From assembly GCF_011305535.1 (NCBI RefSeq), contig NZ_CP049905.1:3160001-3224000 (forward strand): a stretch of DNA of 64,000 bases, written 5' to 3'. The position numbers and the translations under genes were made by a program. This DNA comes from Diaphorobacter sp. HDW4B (lineage in GTDB: Bacteria > Pseudomonadota > Gammaproteobacteria > Burkholderiales > Burkholderiaceae_C). This document shows, piece after piece, positions 59,147-64,000 of the stretch (the stretch's first letter is position 1; each line of letters begins with the position of its first letter). The notes beneath the pieces are model-generated. The model made no database searches and was not told the DNA's origin. It saw nothing but the letters and a program-made list of their open reading frames with translations.

Positions 59147-59201
59147 GGGTGTCCACGAAGCCTGTTCGGCTTCGATTGGTTGGTCGTTTTGAGGCGCCAA
59201 T

Positions 59202-59281
59202 ACAGCCCCTCATGCGTCGTTGCGAAGCCTTGCCGTACGAGAGTACTGTCTGCGGCTTCGACGCCTAGCCTGAGGGGCTGT
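59202..59281. repeat. 80-nt stepped palindromic element
   Basis: ACAGCCCCTCA (59202-59212) pairs with TGAGGGGCTGT (59271-59281). Inside, GCGTC (59214-59218) pairs with GACGC (59260-59264) and GAAGCC (59224-59229) with GGCTTC (59254-59259), with a five-base bulge. GTAC GAGA GTAC closes the tip. It lies between htpX and the aldo/keto reductase gene. The stepped symmetry and neutral position suggest a dispersed palindromic repeat of the family genome. No gene is supported in the remaining gap (59138-59418). Confidence 0.6.
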
Positions 59282-59418
59282 CTTGCCGTTGTGGCTGGGG
59301 GGCGACCGACGTCTTCGCTGCTTGGTTTGGCTGTGAAAGACCGAATGCTGTGCATTGATTTTGGATGGGCCCCACAATGGGTTGGATACTTACTTCAACA
59401 TCCAATTCTGGGGGCTTC

Positions 59419-60381
59419 ATGTCATTTCCTACGCGTGCGCTTGGTCGGTCTTCGCTGCAGGTTTCTCCGCTGTGTTTTGGCGGCAATGTGTTCGGATGGA
59501 CGGTCGATGAGGCCACCAGTTTTTCGTTGCTCGATGCGTGGCTGGATTCGGGCATGAACTTTGTCGATACGGCGGACGTGTATTCGCGCTGGGTGCCGGG
59601 GCATGCGGGTGGCGAATCGGAAGTCATCATCGGCCAATGGCTCAAGAAGTCGCCCGCCAAGCGCAAGCAACTGGTGCTGGCGACCAAGGTGGGCAAGGAC
59701 ATGGGCGATGGCAAGGTGGGTCTGCATCCCAAGTACATCAAGCAGGCGGTCGATGCGTCGCTCAAGCGTTTGAACACCGACTACATCGATCTGTACCAGT
59801 CGCATGACGACGACCCGAACATTCCCTTCGAGGACGTGCTGGGCACTTTTGGCGATTTGATCGCCGCAGGCAAGGTGCGCGCGATCGGTGCGTCGAACTA
59901 CACGGCCGAGCGGTTGGCCGCTGCGCTGGATGTGAGCGAGAAGCATCGCCTTGCGCGTTATGAAAGCCTGCAGCCGCTCTACAACCTGTACGACCGTGCG
60001 GTGTTTGAAAAAGAACTGCAGACGCTGTGCGCGGAACGCGGCGTGGGCGTGATCAATTTCTATGCGCTGGCCGCTGGTTTCCTCACCGGCAAGTACCGCA
60101 CGGCTGCTGATGTGAACAAGAGTGCGCGTGGCCCCAAGACGGTCGGGCTGTATCTGAATGACCGTGGTTTGCGCATCGTGAATGCACTCGATGCTGTCGC
60201 CACGCGCCTGAACGCCAAACCCAGCGAAGTCGCGATTGCGTGGCTGCTCACGCGCTCTGCGATTGCCGCGCCGATTGCGAGTGCGAGCAATCCGGAGCAA
60301 TTGCAGTCGCTGATCCGTGCGGCGAGTCTGACCTTGGATGACGAGGCGTTGAAAGTGTTGGAAGTCGCCAGCGCGGAGTGA
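59419..60381 (+). CDS. Aldo/keto reductase (Tas/YajO-like)
   Basis: This 320-residue NADPH-dependent reductase keeps the tetrad Asp50 and Tyr55 in FVDTADVYSRW, Lys90 in LATKVGKD and His129 in YQSHDDD. AIGASNYTAERL and the coenzyme-binding APIASASNPEQLQSL fit the Tas/YajO group. The frame extends 18 codons upstream, but the ATG at 59419 with a GGGGG stretch four bases before it gives the family N-terminus. The substrate is not predictable. It converges with the LysR-type gene after 11 bases. Confidence 0.9.
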   Translation: MSFPTRALGRSSLQVSPLCFGGNVFGWTVDEATSFSLLDAWLDSGMNFVDTADVYSRWVPGHAGGESEVIIGQWLKKSPAKRKQLVLATKVGKDMGDGKVGLHPKYIKQAVDASLKRLNTDYIDLYQSHDDDPNIPFEDVLGTFGDLIAAGKVRAIGASNYTAERLAAALDVSEKHRLARYESLQPLYNLYDRAVFEKELQTLCAERGVGVINFYALAAGFLTGKYRTAADVNKSARGPKTVGLYLNDRGLRIVNALDAVATRLNAKPSEVAIAWLLTRSAIAAPIASASNPEQLQSLIRAASLTLDDEALKVLEVASAE

Positions 60382-60392
60382 TTCGGCAGCGC

Positions 60393-61394
60393 TCAGGACG
60401 GCTGTTTGCCTGCAGCCGTTGTTTCAGCCGCCACGGTGCTTTTGACTGATCGCGCTGCACGTCCCGGAGCTGCCATGCCCGGGATGTATTCGTTGGAGAT
60501 GAAACTGCGGCAGCGATGCATGAAGGCCTCGACGACATGGCGGGGCTTTTGTTCGCTGGCCCACGCGAGGCCCAGTTTCATGGGGCGGTGGTTGCCGCTC
60601 AAATGCAGATTGACCAGCTTTTTCCCATCGAGCGAATGGTGGTTGCGCGGGCGCACGTTGACGAGGGAATAGCCCACATCGTTGGCTACCAACGAGCGCA
60701 CGACGTCGGGGCTGCCGGTGCGCGCGGAGATCAGCGGCGAGAGTCCTGCTTCGCGAAAGAGGGACAGAAAGTAGTCGCGGCTCAGGGGCAGATCGAGCAG
60801 CACCATGGGACGCTGTGCAAGCTCTTCCAAAGTTGTCGAGCGGTGATTGGCAAGCGGATTGAGTTCGCTGACGATGACATGGGGTGGCAATGAGGCGAGC
60901 GGCTCGAACGCGATGTCCGATTCCGCCACCAGCAGGTCGTAGGTGATGGCCACGTCGATCTGCGCGGTGCGCAACTTGTCGATCAAACCTTCCTGATGGT
61001 CTTCGATCTGCGTGACCTTGGCCTGCGGATGGGCGCGTGCAAATCCCTGGCACAGCTCGGGTGCCACCATGGCTGCCAGCGTGGTGAAGCAACCGACCCG
61101 CACGGGGCCGCGCACTTCGCTTTGCACATTGCCCGCCACGTCATACAAGGCCATCGCCTGATCGAGCAGGTTGCGAATTTCCTTGAGCACCTCGGCTCCC
61201 GCCGGAGTGACGGACAGACCTTGTGCATGGTGACGCACGAACAGCGGAATCTTCAGTTCCGCTTCCACCTGCGTGATCGCCGACGAGATGGACGAGGGCG
61301 AGACATGAATGCGATTGGCAGCCTCGGCAATGCTGCCGAACTCGCCTGCAGCCACGCAGTATTCGAGTTGCCTGAAGGTCAGACGGGTCAACAC
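60393..61394 (-). CDS. LysR-family transcriptional regulator
   Basis: This 333-residue regulator has the N-terminal winged helix (RLTFRQLEYCVAAGEFGSIAEAA and HVSPSSISSAITQVEAEL, about 4-48) and a periplasmic-binding-like effector domain (about 92-300). The C-terminal 30 residues are a Thr/Ala-rich tail. It resembles NAC/CysB-type LysR proteins without clear assignment. It lies directly downstream of the flavin monooxygenase on the same strand, with a 211-nt gap that holds its promoter, so it could control that gene. No operator could be picked out. Confidence 0.9.
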   Translation of the reverse strand: MLTRLTFRQLEYCVAAGEFGSIAEAANRIHVSPSSISSAITQVEAELKIPLFVRHHAQGLSVTPAGAEVLKEIRNLLDQAMALYDVAGNVQSEVRGPVRVGCFTTLAAMVAPELCQGFARAHPQAKVTQIEDHQEGLIDKLRTAQIDVAITYDLLVAESDIAFEPLASLPPHVIVSELNPLANHRSTTLEELAQRPMVLLDLPLSRDYFLSLFREAGLSPLISARTGSPDVVRSLVANDVGYSLVNVRPRNHHSLDGKKLVNLHLSGNHRPMKLGLAWASEQKPRHVVEAFMHRCRSFISNEYIPGMAAPGRAARSVKSTVAAETTAAGKQPS

Positions 61395-61605
61395 GCTGCG
61401 TTACCTGCGCTGGCGTTGGCGGTCGGCAGTTCTTTCGTGCCGTATCGATTTGCGCCGTGGATCATGGAATTGCACATGTGAGCTGTTGGCTTGGAGGCCA
61501 GGATTTCCAAGTGAGTAGTGAAACAACACGGAAGTCGCGATGCAATAGGTCCTTCCCTCGAATGTTCGATTATCAAACAGCGGAGCATGTGCAAAGACGA
61601 TGCCT

Positions 61606-63123
61606 TCAGTCCTGCGCGGCGTTGGCCCTGAACCACTGCGAAACGGCGCTGTCGCCTTCTGTGGGCGGGTCTTCGATCCCCTTCACACGATCGGACAGGC
61701 CGGCTGACCTTCCCACGAATTCGAGTGGGGCATCCCAATCAAAATGCTGATAGACGGCTGCCATTTGCGCATAAGGTGGGCTTTGCGCGAACATCTGAAA
61801 GGTCAGCCGGTGGCTGGCGTAGTCCGAGTTGAGCAGGTCGCGCGCATAGGCCAGCAGCTTGCGGCGATCATCGGCCTGCCAGTGCTCGCCCAGTGTGTAG
61901 AACTTCTCCAGCCAGGGGCGCGTTTCTTCGTTCTGGAAATCGGCGTGATCGGGCGTCAGGCAGATCTGTCCACCGCAGAGGTCGCGCACGGTGTTCATCA
62001 TTTCGTGCAACTGGCTGGTGGCGAGCACGCGGCCGGTGTAGAGAAGCGACTGGTTGGGCATCATCAGCCCGGCGGGGCTGCGCTCGGCCAGTGCAATGGA
62101 CGCGGTGAGATGCGCGTTGATGCCCTCGCGGTAGCAGGCGAGCTTGGCCAGCTTGTCCTGCACGGCCTGGATTTTTTCCACGCCAGTCTGGCGCGTGTTG
62201 AACAGCGCCGTGCCGATCAGCATGTCGGCAAACTTCAGACCGCGCTGCACGAATGCAAAGGCGGAGTAGCGGTGCAGCGTGTTCTGGAGGAATTGCGCCG
62301 CCTTGGTGTGGCGGTAGAAGAGCACGTTTTCCCAAGGAATCAGCACGTCGTCAAACACGACGATGGTGTCGATCTCGTCGAATCGGTTGGACAGCGGATA
62401 GTCTTCTTTCGACGCGCGTCCCGCAAAGCCGGTGCGGCAGATGAAGCGCAGGTTCGGTGCGCTCAGATCACAGATGAATCCGATCGCGTATTCGGATTGC
62501 TCGTCGTTGCCCCAACTGGCAAGCGCCGGCTTGGTGAAGGCCTGGTTGGCATAGGCCGCTGCAGTTTCGTATTTGGCTCCGCGAACGATCACGCCCGCGT
62601 CGGTTTCCTTCACCACGTGCAGCAACACGTCAGGGTCCTGCTGCTGCGGCAGTTTGGAGCGGTCTCCCTTGGGGTCGGTGTTGGCCGAGACGTGGAAGAC
62701 ATCGCCATGCACCACCCGGTGGATGTGCGTGCGTATGTTGGCGGAAAAGCGCGGGTCGAGTTCGGCCAGCACGTCCTGTCCGTCGAACAGCGACCACATC
62801 TCGCCGACGGTCTCGTCGCCCACTCGCGTGACCACACCGCCCATGTCTTCGAGCACCAGATCGGTGGCGCGTCGCTTGTCCCACCAGTCCTGGCGGGTCA
62901 GCGGCAGCTTGTAGGCGATGGCATGGCGCTCGCCGTCGCCCTCGTCGTAGGTGAGCGTGTCTCGCAGCGCGGACTCGTGCTGCATGTCGTACATGCGCGC
63001 GCGAATGTCCACCAGCGGCTTGAACATCGGATGCGTGCTCACATCCTTCACGCGCTCGCCGTTGACCCACACCTGACGGCCATCGCGGATCGAGTCGCGG
63101 TACTGCGTTCCTGTTCTGATCAC
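61606..63123 (-). CDS. HpaB-type FADH2-dependent monooxygenase
   Basis: This protein of about 505 residues belongs to the 4-hydroxyphenylacetate 3-monooxygenase large-component family (HpaB, also PvcC-like). It has RTGTQYRDSIRDGRQVWVNG at the start, FRASANIRTHIHRV-type central sequence, FDEIDTIVVFDDVLIPWENV (about 258-277) and MMNTVRDLCGGQICLTPDH (about 380-398). Such enzymes hydroxylate phenols with FADH2 supplied by a separate reductase, which is not encoded here. The longest frame would start at a TTG lying inside the terminator of the upstream gene; GTG at 63123 with AAGAGG six bases before it is the better start. Confidence 0.9.
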   Translation of the reverse strand: MIRTGTQYRDSIRDGRQVWVNGERVKDVSTHPMFKPLVDIRARMYDMQHESALRDTLTYDEGDGERHAIAYKLPLTRQDWWDKRRATDLVLEDMGGVVTRVGDETVGEMWSLFDGQDVLAELDPRFSANIRTHIHRVVHGDVFHVSANTDPKGDRSKLPQQQDPDVLLHVVKETDAGVIVRGAKYETAAAYANQAFTKPALASWGNDEQSEYAIGFICDLSAPNLRFICRTGFAGRASKEDYPLSNRFDEIDTIVVFDDVLIPWENVLFYRHTKAAQFLQNTLHRYSAFAFVQRGLKFADMLIGTALFNTRQTGVEKIQAVQDKLAKLACYREGINAHLTASIALAERSPAGLMMPNQSLLYTGRVLATSQLHEMMNTVRDLCGGQICLTPDHADFQNEETRPWLEKFYTLGEHWQADDRRKLLAYARDLLNSDYASHRLTFQMFAQSPPYAQMAAVYQHFDWDAPLEFVGRSAGLSDRVKGIEDPPTEGDSAVSQWFRANAAQD

Positions 63124-63141
63124 GGTTTGCCTCTTGTCGTG

Positions 63142-63182
63142 CAAAAAAGCGAAGGCGGACTGCGCTTGTGCCGCAGTCCGCC
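63142..63182 (-). terminator. Minus-strand intrinsic terminator of the binding-protein gene
   Basis: GGCGGACTGCG (63154-63164) and CGCAGTCCGCC (63172-63182) form a perfect 11-bp stem with a seven-base loop. On the minus strand it is followed by TTCGCTTTTTT. It ends the binding-protein transcript just before the monooxygenase gene, which therefore needs its own promoter or read-through. Confidence 0.88.
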
Positions 63183-63207
63183 GGAAATTGTCAGTCGGAA
63201 TGCGGAA

Positions 63208-64000
63208 TCAGCGGCTGGCCCACTTGCCGTCCTTCACCTCATGCAGTTGCAGCTCCACCGGCACTTGCGTCTGGCCATTGGTGTCGAAGGTGACCTTGCC
63301 GGTCACGCCGTCATAGCTGATGGCGCGAATGGTCTTGGCGATGGCCGCCTTGTCCTTGGTGCCTGCGGTCTTGAGCGACTGCAGCAGGATGCCGGTCGCG
63401 TCGTATGCGTACTTGGTGTATGGGCTCTCCGGCTCGGCATAGGCCTTGGCCGTGTAGGCCTTCTGCATGGCGTCGAGCTTGGGATTGGTCTGCGACTTGG
63501 GCGTGCCCACGATGGTGCCGTCCGCAGCCGGTCCGGCGATCTGGATGAGCTGTGGATCGAACATGCCGCTGATGCCCAGCATCGGCTGCTTCATGCCGAG
63601 TTCTGCCATCTGCTTGCGCACGATGCCGGCCTCGGTGATCACGCCGCCGAAGTAGACGGCATCGGGATTCAGGCTCTTCACCTTGGTGAGGATGGAGCGG
63701 AAGTCGGTGGTGCCGACCGGGTAGCTTTCCTCGGCCACGATGCTGCCTTTTTCGGCCTTGAAGAACTGACCGAACGACGAGAGATTGGCGCGTCCGTAGT
63801 CGCTGGTGTCGGCAATGATGGCGATCTTCTTGGCGTTCAAGCCGGTCGCGGCCCAGGTGGCCAGCGGCTTGTTTTCATTGACCAGCGTGGGTGTCACGCG
63901 GGTGGTGTTGGGGAAGTTCTGGTCGGTGATCTTCGGGCCGATGGCACCCCAGACGATGAAGGGCATCTGCACGCGGTTGAACACCGGCAGTGTGGCCAGG
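63208..64000 (-). CDS. Branched-chain amino-acid-type ABC binding protein, C-terminal part (cut by window end)
   Basis: About 264 C-terminal residues are visible; the N-terminus with the signal peptide lies beyond the window. AIIADTSDYGRANLSSFGQ, PVGTTDFRSILTKVKSLNPDAVYFGG and LGISGMFDPQLIQIAG are typical of LivJ/LivK-type proteins. The end reads VPVELQLHEVKDGKW, the usual family C-terminus. It belongs to a different branch from the three copies at 44-48 kb. It lies upstream of the HpaB-like gene in the same direction and may supply an aromatic or amino-acid substrate. Confidence 0.9.
   Translation of the reverse strand, partial: LATLPVFNRVQMPFIVWGAIGPKITDQNFPNTTRVTPTLVNENKPLATWAATGLNAKKIAIIADTSDYGRANLSSFGQFFKAEKGSIVAEESYPVGTTDFRSILTKVKSLNPDAVYFGGVITEAGIVRKQMAELGMKQPMLGISGMFDPQLIQIAGPAADGTIVGTPKSQTNPKLDAMQKAYTAKAYAEPESPYTKYAYDATGILLQSLKTAGTKDKAAIAKTIRAISYDGVTGKVTFDTNGQTQVPVELQLHEVKDGKWASR

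Noticed and set aside
63142-63144. TTG start for the HpaB-like protein
   Set aside because: It lies at the T-run of the upstream terminator, while GTG 63123 has a well-spaced ribosome-binding site.

Overview
The window looks like chromosome of a betaproteobacterium of the family Comamonadaceae (Comamonas, Delftia, Acidovorax or Diaphorobacter type; the genus cannot be fixed from sequence alone). This rests on the rRNA sequence, high G+C coding bias, a LiuR-controlled leucine catabolic set with aceK beside it, a double-length UvrA, an Omp32-like porin and several solo periplasmic binding proteins. It opens inside a 23S rRNA gene, so the rRNA operon is cut at its 5' side.

Layout: 1-2.6 kb, end of the rRNA operon (partial 23S, 5S, terminator). 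2.8-12.2 kb, liuR, isovaleryl-CoA dehydrogenase, carbonic anhydrase, aceK, thiolase, a coupled pair of poorly known genes, an SDR and a second acyl-CoA dehydrogenase. 12.3-20 kb, a mixed block: DUF421 protein, aldo/keto reductase, YchJ-like protein, a hybrid histidine kinase facing a NarL-type regulator, a glycine-rich repeat lipoprotein, a HAD phosphatase and an AraC regulator. 20.1-33.6 kb, acyl-CoA ligase, secreted hydrolase, Na+/H+ antiporter, then methylcrotonyl-CoA carboxylase beta, methylglutaconyl-CoA hydratase, a DUF4126 membrane protein, the carboxylase alpha subunit, a 2-hydroxyacid dehydrogenase, HMG-CoA lyase and three overlapping small genes. 33.7-40.4 kb, four tandem secreted paralogs of unknown function, one frameshifted. 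40.8-44 kb, MHS-family transporter, porin, small membrane protein. 44.2-47.9 kb, three tandem periplasmic binding proteins on the minus strand. 48.2-54 kb, the 1933-residue UvrA. 54-64 kb, a candidate small RNA, TauE-like exporter, pyrC, NYN-domain protein, DUF3025 protein, htpX, aldo/keto reductase, LysR regulator, an HpaB-like flavin monooxygenase and a binding protein cut by the window end.

Together the liu genes convert isovaleryl-CoA to acetoacetate and acetyl-CoA: liuA, then carboxylase (mccA and mccB), liuC and liuE, with the thiolase handling acetoacetyl-CoA. AceK, which controls the TCA/glyoxylate branch, sits in the same neighbourhood and fits growth on leucine or acetate-yielding substrates. 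Two palindromic boxes around liuR mark likely autoregulation and control of liuA.

The most unusual items are the four-copy secreted protein family (33.7-40.4 kb), the fused double UvrA, the lipoprotein built of about five 60-residue repeats, the triplicated binding proteins without permease genes, and an orphan promoter-to-terminator segment at 54.2-54.4 kb. No CRISPR array, insertion sequence, prophage or tRNA gene was seen.
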